From: Pseudomonas sp. PSKL.D1
GTDB lineage: Bacteria; Pseudomonadota; Gammaproteobacteria; Pseudomonadales; Pseudomonadaceae
Reading direction: 5' to 3'
NCBI RefSeq assembly: GCF_028898945.1
Contig: NZ_CP118607.1
Coordinates: forward strand, 1,240,001-1,304,000
DNA length: 64,000 bases
The position numbers and the translations under genes are program-made. The stretch's first letter is position 1. Every line of letters starts with the position of its first letter. Shown piece after piece: positions 17,766 through 26,200 of this stretch. The notes beneath the pieces are model-generated. The model was not told the DNA's origin, searched no databases, and saw nothing but the letters and a program-made list of their open reading frames with translations.

Positions 17766-19669
17766 GGGTGCTCTGCCGAGGGTTCAGATGGCGATATCAG
17801 CGGGATGGCAAGGACGAAGGCCGTGCCGCCGCTGGCGGGGTGTTCGACGTTCAGGCCGCCCTTGGCGGCGGCGGCAAGGCTCGCCGAAAGGGTAAGGCCC
17901 AGGCCCAGGCCATGTTCGCCGGGTTTGGTGGTGAAGAAAGGTTCGAACAGGTGCTTGCGGGTTTCGGCATCAATGCCGTGGCCATTGTCGCGTACCCGCA
18001 GGCGATATTTGTCACCCTGCACTTCGCCCTCCAGCCAGAGTTCGGGCAGTGGCACGGTGGCCATGGCGTCCAGCGCGTTGCCCATCAGATTGACCAGAAT
18101 CTGTTCCAGTCGGGTCTGGTCGATGGCCAGTTGATGGTCCTCATAATGGCTGTGCAATTGCAGGTGGCAACCACTGACTCGGCTGGCCAGCACCTGCAAG
18201 GTGGCTTCGATGGCTTTGGCCAGCGAGGCCTGGCCGCTGTCGTCGCCTCGCCGTGCGAAAGAGCGCAGGCTCGCGGTAATGCGCCCCATGCGATCAATCA
18301 GGTCGTTCATGGTGCGCAGGTTGGTGCTGGCGGTTTCCAGTGCACCGCGCTCCAGAAAGCGCACGGTGTTGCCCGACAGCGTCCGCAGAGCCGCAAGCGG
18401 CTGGTTGAGCTCATGGGCAATGCTGGTGGACATCTGCCCGATAGCCGCCAGCTTGCCGGCCTGCACCAGCTCGTCCTGGGCCTGGCGTAGCGTCTGCTCG
18501 GCATGGCGACGCTCACGAATCTGGCCTTTGAGGCGTTCGTTGCTGGCGCGCAGGTCGGCGGTGCGGTCGGCGATGCGCCGTTCCAGCTGGCTGTTGGCCT
18601 CTTCCAGCGCTTCACGGGCAGCCAGGCGAGTGGCAATCACCTTGCGCCGCTCGTTCCAGGCGATACCCAGAATCGCCAGCAAGGCAAAGGCCACAGCAAC
18701 CAGGATGCCTTGCACCATGGATTCCCGGCGCAGGTCCTGCAGCGGGGTCAGCAGGGTGAAATGCCAGGGGGTGTCGACCAGCCGACGGGTCTGCGCCAGG
18801 TAGGCAACTTCGTGGGGTTTGCCGTGAGCGGTTTCGCGGTTGGCCGGGAAGGTGAGTTTCTCCACACCATCGGCCAGGGTCTCACGGGCCAGCGGTTCCA
18901 GCTCGTTCAGCGGCCACCAGTAATATTGCAGGCTGCGCGCCAGGCGCTCCTTGATTTGCGGGGTCAGCGGGCGCACCGATTTCAGCCGCCGCGCCGGGTC
19001 GCTGGAGAGAATGATGATGCCGTTCTCGTCGCTGACGAAGGCTTCAAGGCGAGCACGTTGCCAGCGCTCTTCGAGCGTGTCCAGGCGCACCTTGATCACC
19101 GCTACACCGATGATTTTGCCGTGTTCCTCCAGGCCATGCGCCAGGTAGTAGCCCGCCTCGCCGGTGGTGCTGCCGATGCCGTAGAAACGCCCGGGTTCGC
19201 CACGCACGGCGGTCTGGAAGTAGGCCCTGAACGACAAGTCTTCACCCAGAAACGAGTCGGCATCGCGCCAATTGCTGGTAGCTTGCACCCGGCCATTGGT
19301 GTCCAGCACGAAGATTGCCCGGCTGCGGCTGCGACGGTTGAGCCCTTCAAGGTATTCGTTGACGGCCTGGCGGTCGCCGCCGTCGGGGTTGGTCAGCAGC
19401 TGCGAGACGCTGTCTTCGAGCTCCAGAAGGCTGGGCAGGTAGGTGTACTTGCTGATTTCGCTTTCCACCGTGCGCGCGTGCAGCTCGAGCTGACGCTCGC
19501 CGTTTTCGCTAAGGCTACGGATACCGTTGCTTTCGCTGATCAGGTAACCGGCCATCCCCAAGCCTACCATCATGAGGATGATCAAGGGTGGCAGCAGCAG
19601 TTGGCGAATCAGGCGGGATTTCACGGCAGGTTTGGCAGGCAGAAGAAGCGAAGAATCGCATTTCATCAC
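17762..19669 (-). CDS. aauS: Sensor histidine kinase AauS
   Basis: The protein has 635 residues. The first membrane segment lies near residues 24-45 (LLLPPLIILMMVGLGMAGYLI). It is followed by a periplasmic sensor region of about 260 residues with Cache-like character (RAIFVLDTNGRVQATSNW), then a second membrane segment near 310-330. A cytoplasmic coiled coil leads to the phospho-acceptor H419 in IAHELNQPLAALRTL. The ATPase domain has an N-box (NLMGNALDAM) and G-boxes (DNGHGI, GLGLGLTLS). It belongs to the DctB-like kinases and is translationally coupled to aauR. It probably senses periplasmic acidic amino acids. Confidence 0.92.
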   Translation of the reverse strand: MMKCDSSLLLPAKPAVKSRLIRQLLLPPLIILMMVGLGMAGYLISESNGIRSLSENGERQLELHARTVESEISKYTYLPSLLELEDSVSQLLTNPDGGDRQAVNEYLEGLNRRSRSRAIFVLDTNGRVQATSNWRDADSFLGEDLSFRAYFQTAVRGEPGRFYGIGSTTGEAGYYLAHGLEEHGKIIGVAVIKVRLDTLEERWQRARLEAFVSDENGIIILSSDPARRLKSVRPLTPQIKERLARSLQYYWWPLNELEPLARETLADGVEKLTFPANRETAHGKPHEVAYLAQTRRLVDTPWHFTLLTPLQDLRRESMVQGILVAVAFALLAILGIAWNERRKVIATRLAAREALEEANSQLERRIADRTADLRASNERLKGQIRERRHAEQTLRQAQDELVQAGKLAAIGQMSTSIAHELNQPLAALRTLSGNTVRFLERGALETASTNLRTMNDLIDRMGRITASLRSFARRGDDSGQASLAKAIEATLQVLASRVSGCHLQLHSHYEDHQLAIDQTRLEQILVNLMGNALDAMATVPLPELWLEGEVQGDKYRLRVRDNGHGIDAETRKHLFEPFFTTKPGEHGLGLGLTLSASLAAAAKGGLNVEHPASGGTAFVLAIPLISPSEPSAEHP

Positions 19670-19735
19670 AGTGGCCTTGTCACGGCCAGCATCCGCTGCC
19701 GGGAAAGCCCGGGCAGCGGCGCTGTTGGCGCAGTA

Positions 19736-20470
19736 TCAGTGTTGCAGGATTTTGCCGAGGAAGTGCTGGGTGCGCTCGTGGCGCTCCTGAGGCTTACCGA
19801 AGAAGTCTTCTTTCTGGCAGTCCTCGATGATGTTGCCTTTGTCCATGAAAATCACGCGGTTGGCCACCTTGCGGGCAAAGCCCATCTCGTGGGTTACGCA
19901 CATCATGGTCATGCCTTCGTGGGCCAGTTCCACCATCACATCCAGTACTTCATTGACCATTTCCGGGTCCAGCGCCGACGTTGGCTCGTCGAACAGCATG
20001 ACGATCGGGTCCATCGACAGTGCGCGGGCAATGGCCACGCGCTGCTGCTGGCCACCCGACAACTGGCCAGGGTGCTTCTTGGCATGGGCGCTCAGGCCGA
20101 CGCGGTCGAGCAGGGCCAGGCCTTTTTTGGTGGCCTCTTCTTCGCTGCGGCCCAAAACCTTGCGCTGGGCGATGGTCAGGTTCTCGGTGATGGTCAGGTG
20201 CGGGAACAACTCGAAGTGCTGGAACACCATGCCCACCCGTGAACGCAGCTTTGGCAAGTTGGTCTTTGGGTCGGCAATGGAGGTGCCATCGACCACGATG
20301 TCGCCTTTCTGGAACGGCTCCAGCGCGTTGACGCATTTGATCAGGGTGGATTTGCCCGAGCCGGAAGGGCCGCAGACTACAACCACTTCACCTTTCTTGA
20401 CCTCGGTGCTGCAGTCGGTCAGCACCTGGAAGTCCCCGTACCACTTGTTGACGTTCTTGATGGAAATCAT
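19736..20470 (-). CDS. aatP: Glutamate/aspartate ABC transporter, ATP-binding protein AatP
   Basis: From the ATG at 20470 ([14 protein letters not shown]) the protein has 244 residues, standard for polar amino acid ATPases. Walker A is GPSGSGKST, the signature is LSGGQQQR, Walker B is [14 protein letters not shown] and the switch His lies in CVTHEMGFA. It energises import through AatQ and AatM with binding protein AatJ. Its ATG overlaps the aatM stop by 4 bp, indicating translational coupling. The sensor gene aauS follows 66 bp downstream in the same direction. Confidence 0.93.
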   Translation of the reverse strand: MISIKNVNKWYGDFQVLTDCSTEVKKGEVVVVCGPSGSGKSTLIKCVNALEPFQKGDIVVDGTSIADPKTNLPKLRSRVGMVFQHFELFPHLTITENLTIAQRKVLGRSEEEATKKGLALLDRVGLSAHAKKHPGQLSGGQQQRVAIARALSMDPIVMLFDEPTSALDPEMVNEVLDVMVELAHEGMTMMCVTHEMGFARKVANRVIFMDKGNIIEDCQKEDFFGKPQERHERTQHFLGKILQH

Positions 20471-21138
20471 ACGGTGATCCTTTTTTGCAGGCGCTTGACC
20501 AGCCACGAAGCGGAGAAGCTGATGAGGAAGTAGACAACCCCGGCGAAGATCAGGAACTCATGGGAGCGCCCGATGATGTCGCCGTTGGAGCGTGCCGAGT
20601 TGAGGAAGTCCACCAGGCCCACGGTGTACACCAGCGAGGTGTCCTGGAACAGGATGATGCTCTGCTGCAGCAGCAGCGGCGTCATCTTGCGGAAGGCCTG
20701 GGGCAGGATGATCAGGCGCATGGTCTGGCCGTAGGTCATGCCCAAAGCCTGCGCTGCGCCCATCTGGCCCTTGGAGATCGACTGCACGCCGGCACGCACG
20801 ATTTCGCAGAAGTACGCGGCCTCGAACATCATGAAGGCCACCACGCAGGAGGTGAAGGCCCCCACCGGGGTGTCTTCGCCGGTGATCCAGCGCAGCACGA
20901 ACGGCACCGCAAGGTAGAACCAGGTGATCACCAGCAGCAGCGGGATCGAGCGGAAGTAGTTGACGTAGGCGCCGGCCACGTTCGACAGCAACTTGTTCGA
21001 CGACAGGCGCATCAACGCCAGGATCGTGCCCAGGGCAATGCCACCGACCACGCCCATGACCATCAGCTGCAGGGTCATGATCATGCCGTCCCACAGGGCG
21101 GGCAGGGCGGGGATGATTTCGCTGAAATCCATTTCCAT
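20467..21138 (-). CDS. aatM: Glutamate/aspartate ABC transporter permease AatM
   Basis: The protein has 223 residues and about five membrane helices, of the GltK/HisM permease type. The EAA loop that contacts the ATPase reads [23 protein letters not shown], then [15 protein letters not shown]. It forms the inner-membrane channel together with AatQ. It begins directly after the aatQ stop codon and overlaps aatP by 4 bp. Confidence 0.92.
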   Translation of the reverse strand: MEMDFSEIIPALPALWDGMIMTLQLMVMGVVGGIALGTILALMRLSSNKLLSNVAGAYVNYFRSIPLLLVITWFYLAVPFVLRWITGEDTPVGAFTSCVVAFMMFEAAYFCEIVRAGVQSISKGQMGAAQALGMTYGQTMRLIILPQAFRKMTPLLLQQSIILFQDTSLVYTVGLVDFLNSARSNGDIIGRSHEFLIFAGVVYFLISFSASWLVKRLQKRITV

Positions 21139-21885
21139 TTACTTGCCCCCCACGGAAATCAGGCCAGGCACCGAGACTTTCTTCTCGACCATGCGCATCA
21201 GCAGCATCAGGCCCATGTTCAGGGTGAAGTAGATTAGCGTGGCCAACGTGAAGGCCTCGAACAGGTTGGCCGAAAATTCGGCGGTTTGCTTGGTCTGCGC
21301 CAGCAGTTCCATCAGGCCGATCAGCGACGCTACCGAAGAGTTCTTGAAGACGTTGAGGAACTCGGAGGTGAGCGGCGGGATGATGATCCGGTACGCCTGC
21401 GGCAGCAGCACGTTGTTGTAGATTTGCGGCAGGCTGAAGCCCATGGCACGGGCCGCGGCTTCCTGACCCTTGGGCAGTGCCTGAATGCCGGTGCGCACCT
21501 GCTCGCAGACACGTGCGGCGGTGAACAGGCCCAGGCAGATGACCACACTGATCAGCGCCGAAGTGGTTGGGTTCAGGTCCTGCTTGAACCATTCCTGCAG
21601 GCCTTCCGGCAGCAAGTCCGGCACCAGGAAGTACCAGATGAACAATTGCACCAGCAGCGGCACGTTGCGGAACAGCTCCACGTAGGCGGTAGCGATGCCG
21701 GCCACCAGGCGGTTTGGCACGGTACGCATCACACCCAGTACCGAACCCAGCAGCAACGCAATGATCCAGGCGGAAACGGCGATGGCGATGGTCCAGCCCA
21801 GGCCGGTGATGTACCAGTCCAGATAGGTTTCGCTGCCCACGCCGGTGGACTTGAAGAACACGCCCCAGTCCCAGTTGTAATTCAT
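21139..21885 (-). CDS. aatQ: Glutamate/aspartate ABC transporter permease AatQ
   Basis: The protein has 248 residues, of the GltJ-type permease family. The N-terminus MNYNWDWGVFFKSTG precedes the first membrane helix. The EAA loop reads EQVRTGIQALPKGQEAAARAMGF, then QIYNNVLLPQAYRI. It pairs with AatM as a heterodimeric permease. It is the second gene of the aatJQMP operon, 142 bp after aatJ. The longer gap after the binding-protein gene is common and may hold an mRNA-processing structure. Confidence 0.92.
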   Translation of the reverse strand: MNYNWDWGVFFKSTGVGSETYLDWYITGLGWTIAIAVSAWIIALLLGSVLGVMRTVPNRLVAGIATAYVELFRNVPLLVQLFIWYFLVPDLLPEGLQEWFKQDLNPTTSALISVVICLGLFTAARVCEQVRTGIQALPKGQEAAARAMGFSLPQIYNNVLLPQAYRIIIPPLTSEFLNVFKNSSVASLIGLMELLAQTKQTAEFSANLFEAFTLATLIYFTLNMGLMLLMRMVEKKVSVPGLISVGGK

Positions 21886-22027
21886 CGGGATTTCCCCTCA
21901 GACGGTTGTTTCACGGGCACCTTCGAGCATCCAAGGGCGGCACGCGCCCTCGGATGAAAGGTTAGACACTAATGAGTGGCCTGCAGAATTGATTGGCGCT
22001 CTTGCGCACCAGGCCACTATCTGAGGA

Positions 22028-22945
22028 TCAGGACTTCTTCTCGTCCGCAGCCTTGTCGGTCGGTTCAGCGATCAGTTTTTTCAGCTCGTCACTCATCGGG
22101 AACTGCAGGTTCAGGCCCTTCGGTGGGATCGGCTGCTGGAACCACTTGTCGTAGCTCTTGTTGACCTCACCCGACTTGAAGTAACCCACAATGGCATCGT
22201 CGACTGCTTTCTTGAACGCAGCGTCATCCTTGCGCACCATGCAGCCGTAGATTTCGTACGACTGCGGGGTGCCGGTGATGACCCAGTCAGCCGGCTTGCG
22301 CGCCTTGGCCATTTCACCGGCCAGCAGGGCGTCGTCCATCATGAAGGCCACGGCGCGGCCGCTTTCGAGCATGTTGAAGGCTTCACCGTGGTCCTTGGCG
22401 GAAATCACGTTCATCTTCATCTGCTTGTCGGCGTTCATTGCCTTGAGGATGCGCTCGGAGGTGGTACCGGCGGTGGTCACCACGTTCTTGCCGGCCAGGT
22501 CCGGGAAGTCTTTGTAGGACGGCTGACCGTCCTTGACCTTGGTCAGCAGGCGGGTGCCCACTTCGAAGATGCCAACCGAGAAGCCAACTTGCTGCTGGCG
22601 CTCGACATTGTTGGTGGTGGAGCCGCACTCAAGGTCCACGGTGCCGTTCTGTACCAGTGGGATGCGGGTTTGCGAGGTGACCAGGTTGTAGCGGACCTTG
22701 ATGTCCGTACCCAGTTGCTTCTTCAGGGCCTCGACGACAGCCAGCTGGATGTCATGGGAGTAGCCCACGGGCTCGGGTTTGCCGGCCAGGTAGGAAAACG
22801 GAATGGAGGAGTCACGGTGCCCCAGGGTAATGGTGCCCGATTCCTTGATCTTCTTCAGGGTGCCGGTCAGCTCCTCGGCCATGGCGGGCGAAGCGATGAC
22901 TGCAGCCGCGATGGCGGCGCCCAGCAATTGACGAACGATACGCAT
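22028..22945 (-). CDS. aatJ: Periplasmic glutamate/aspartate-binding protein AatJ
   Basis: From the ATG at 22945 (MRIVRQLLGAAIAAAVIASPAMA) the protein has 305 residues with a signal peptide of about 23 residues cleaved at AMA-EEL. The mature part is a family 3 solute-binding protein: GTLKKIKESGTITLGHRDSSIPFSY, then VDLECGSTTNNVERQQQV. The ribosome-binding site is GAGGAAAA. It leads the aatJQMP operon and is preceded by a sigma-54 promoter and AauR-type sites. In P. putida it binds glutamate and aspartate. Confidence 0.93.
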   Translation of the reverse strand: MRIVRQLLGAAIAAAVIASPAMAEELTGTLKKIKESGTITLGHRDSSIPFSYLAGKPEPVGYSHDIQLAVVEALKKQLGTDIKVRYNLVTSQTRIPLVQNGTVDLECGSTTNNVERQQQVGFSVGIFEVGTRLLTKVKDGQPSYKDFPDLAGKNVVTTAGTTSERILKAMNADKQMKMNVISAKDHGEAFNMLESGRAVAFMMDDALLAGEMAKARKPADWVITGTPQSYEIYGCMVRKDDAAFKKAVDDAIVGYFKSGEVNKSYDKWFQQPIPPKGLNLQFPMSDELKKLIAEPTDKAADEKKS

Positions 22946-22961
22946 CAAATTTTCCTCGACG

Positions 22962-22975
22962 TGTTTGTTTTTTTT
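22962..22975 (-). promoter_or_regulatory. A-rich Hfq/Crc-type catabolite repression motif upstream of aatJ
   Basis: On the minus strand the leader reads AAAAACAAACAC about 20 bases upstream of the aatJ ribosome-binding site. AAAAACAA fits the AANAANAA pattern recognised by Hfq with Crc in Pseudomonas. Such sites near start codons repress translation when preferred carbon sources are present. The motif is short, so the assignment is tentative. Confidence 0.4.
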
Positions 22976-23048
22976 ATGGAGCCGTTGGCGGACTCTTTCG
23001 TTCAACGAATACAGCATGAAGCGCTGTGCATTCGGCTTCCAAGTGTAG

Positions 23049-23064
23049 AGCATGACTCGTGCCA
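23049..23064 (-). promoter_or_regulatory. Sigma-54 (-24/-12) promoter of the aatJQMP operon
   Basis: On the minus strand the sequence is TGGCACGAGTCATGCT, matching the RpoN consensus TGGCAC-N5-TTGCW with GG and GC exactly ten bases apart. It lies 104 bases upstream of the aatJ ATG. Transcription would start near 23038. Presence of the sigma-54 activator AauR in the same locus supports it. Confidence 0.82.
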
Positions 23065-23141
23065 AGCCCCGTTTTCGATGATAACGCCGCGAAAATGCTG
23101 AGGATTACTGTTTAGTGAAGGTTTTTTGTGTAGGAAATTTT

Positions 23142-23155
23142 CTCGGTATTCCGAA
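23142..23155. promoter_or_regulatory. Second, imperfect AauR-type inverted repeat
   Basis: CTCGG-TATT-CCGAA differs in one base from the 14-bp TTCGG-N4-CCGAA form seen 31 bases away. The 31-bp centre-to-centre spacing equals about three helical turns, as expected for two activator dimers on one face of the DNA. It lies about 80-90 bases upstream of the sigma-54 promoter. Confidence 0.65.
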
Positions 23156-23172
23156 CGGATTGAATATCGGTG

Positions 23173-23186
23173 TTCGGTAATCCGAA
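23173..23186. promoter_or_regulatory. AauR-type operator, perfect inverted repeat
   Basis: TTCGG-TAAT-CCGAA is a perfect 5-bp-arm inverted repeat with a 4-base centre and matches the AauR site TTCGG-N4-CCGAA reported for P. putida as I recall it. It lies about 110-120 bases upstream of the sigma-54 promoter of aatJ, a normal position for an upstream activating sequence. It is also about 95 bases in front of the divergent NEL-protein gene. Confidence 0.75.
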
Positions 23187-23279
23187 TGGGTGATGGGTGC
23201 GGGTGCGGCGCGAAATATCTACCGCGGGTGGGGGTGGTGAAGATGGTCTCTTGCGGCTTTCCCATAAGGCCAAGCCACC

Positions 23280-26200
23280 ATGACCCTCCATGAAATTGCT
23301 CCCGACTCGATTGACGCAGTCATCGCCAGCGGTTTGCCAGACTGGATGCAGCGTGCAGAAATCGATAGCTTGCGGGCCTTGCAGCGTGCAATGCATTTGC
23401 AGCAAAAGAGCGCGCAACAGGTGCGCGAGCTACTTGCCCCCCTGCCCTCGATCGATACCTTTGCCGAACCCTTGTTGAAGCAAGCGTTGATCGACCGTTT
23501 CAACTTGCATACCGATGTGCGTACCAGCCGCGTCAAAGTCGTGCAGAAAGTGTTCTACCCGGTCCTTATTCCCACTGCGCCCCGTACTTACTATTTGCAC
23601 ACCTCGAGCAGGTGGCTGCTTGCTGCGGCGCTGCATAACTACACCGACGAAGAAACCATCCCGGGGGGCATGGAAGACGCGTATTTGCTGGATAGCCAGA
23701 AAGTGCGGCTGAAAGTCTCGTTCACGCATTTCGCCTTGCTGTGCCGCAGCCTGGATATTGGTGCCAGGTATCAGGCTGTGTTGAAGGCCCATCTGCAACC
23801 TGATGACCCGGCTAAGCGTGAAGCAGTGGAGCGGCGGCTGGAAGAGGACTTGCGTGCCAGGCTGGAGGTGGCGTTGCGCATAGCCGAGATGCGGACCGAG
23901 CTCGATGAGCGCAGCTATCTGCAGTTGTTACCGGTATGTAGCCCCAAACCGATCGTCCCTATCGACCGCGCCGAGCTTACCGCACGGCAGTTGTATCTGT
24001 TGGGCAAGCGTATCGAGGGCGTTGCTGCCTGGGAGGTGCGCGACACCCGCGACGGCCCGCTGCAAGGTGTTCTCAGCTGGATCCCCGATGACCCCGTGCA
24101 GCCGTTGCATATCCACCAGGATTGGGACGCGCTGTATGACATGCTGGCAAACCGCCTTCGCGACAAGACTTACGCAAGTTTTTTCATGCGCTTTGTTCGT
24201 GAGCGTGACAGGGCGTCGTTCACCGTTACGCTGAAGAAGCTCATAAAGGACACCGGTACCTCGGCAGAAATCGAGCTTGACGGCCGTCACTTTGCCATCG
24301 ATACCCCGGTGCTGGCCCACCTCCGGACGCTGCGTATCGACAAGATCCTGGACGATGCCCGCGTGCTGGCTGTGCCAACGGGCGATGAAGACAGTGAGTC
24401 CCGTCGTGAACGTTTGGCCGGCTACGTCGATGCGGGGCTGACGTTGCTCGGAATCGCAGGGTTATTCGTGCCGGTGCTTGGGCAGGCCATGTGCGTGATC
24501 GCAGCGGCGCAGCTCGCCAATGAAATCTACGAAGGCTATGAGGACTGGAAACTGGGTGATCGCCAAAATGCATTGAAGCACCTGTTTGGCGTTGCTGAAA
24601 ACGTTGCAGTCGGCGCCATCATTGCGACTGGCGGGGTAGCGGTAGGGCGGGTACTTGAACGTGTGCCATTTGTCGATGACCTGGACCCGGTTGTCAGTGA
24701 GCACGGTCAACTCAGGCTTGTAGCCAGTACCCCGGGCCACTACCGTACAGAGCTATACCGCCCTCAGGAATGGTCTGGTGCGGGGATGATGATGCGACGG
24801 CTAGGCGGCGAACTGAGTGAAGTCAGCGATGAACAGGCGCTTGTGCTGACGCAAGTCACGGGCATTGATGAAGCCCGCTTGCGCTACCTGCATGTTGAGT
24901 CTGCGCCTGCCCCTGCGCGGCTTCTCGATGCCTGGGAACGTTACCACCTGCATGGCGTGTTTCCGGCGCTACGTGGGGATGCATTCGAATCCGTCTTCAC
25001 ATCGAAACAGCCCGTGCCGGGCACTGAAGTCGTGCTGTTGCAGAGGGATTTCCCAGGGCTGAGCAGCCGTGGTGCACGCGAGATTATTGCGCAAGCCAGC
25101 GAGCAGTCGCTTGATTACATGGTGCAGAAACAGCGTGTACCGCTGGTGCTCGCGGAGCAGGCGCGTTGGCTCGTGCGTGACAGCCGCATCGACCGCGCCC
25201 TCGCCGGCCTGATTCAGACCAGTGCGACCAACGCTGACAGCGAGCGCCTTGCCTTGAAGCTGATTGATGCCCGAGCTCCCTGGCCGCAGTCGGTACGCGT
25301 GGAAATCCGACAGGGTTCACGCGAGGGCGCGCTCAGTGCCCAGCTGGGCAGTGATCAAGCGCAAACGGTGCGCTGCCTGACCAGAACAGACCAAGGCTAC
25401 CTTGCACTGGGTGATCAAGGGGCGCCACTTGCACAGGCCGCGGCCACCGACAGCCTGGTCAAGGCGTTGCTGCATACGCTGGAGCCCTCCCAAAAGCTTC
25501 TGCTGGGCAGTGCTGCGCTGGATGAGGCCGGGCTGCTGGAGACGCTGCTGGCTCAAGCCAGTGGGGCGCGCGCAACGGTGGCAACCTTGATCGGCATGGC
25601 GCGGGTAGGCGAGGGGGTGCGCCCACCGGTTCGCTTTGCCGATGGTCGCCTGGGCTACCCGCTGAGTGGTCGAGCCAGTAGCAGCCGCCAGGCCGCGCGC
25701 CGGGGCATTCACCAAATCTATCCAACGCTCGGCGAAGATGAACTGGAGGCATACATTGTAGAGCTGCTGGCGCGCCGGATGGACCCGTGGACGCACTACG
25801 TACAACTGCAACGGCAGCTCACGCGCCTGCGTCAGGGGTTGAACAGCTGGTGCGACGCCAGTAGCGGGCTTCGTGATGGCTGGCGGCGCAATCGGGTAGC
25901 CAATGCGCTGCGGCGTTGTTGGCGGCGCAAGGCCCCCACTTTGAGCGAGGGAGGGTTCTTGCTGGCCATTCGCGGCGAGCACGTGGGTGGGTTACCGGCC
26001 CTGCCGGCCGGCATAACGTTTAACCATGTAACACGGCTTACCCTGCGGGACATGAACCTCGCGGCGCTGGATGCAGACTTCCTGTCGCGCTTCCCACATC
26101 TGGTGGAGTTGGACTTGCAGCAAAACCGCTTCACGGCGCTGCCGGCAGGTATTGAACAGCTCAGCGGCCTCAGGCGCCTGCGCCTGTCGCACAACCAGAT

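Noticed and set aside
18503..20242. 579-codon plus-strand open frame opposite aauS and aatP
   Set aside because: Shadow of the two minus-strand genes.
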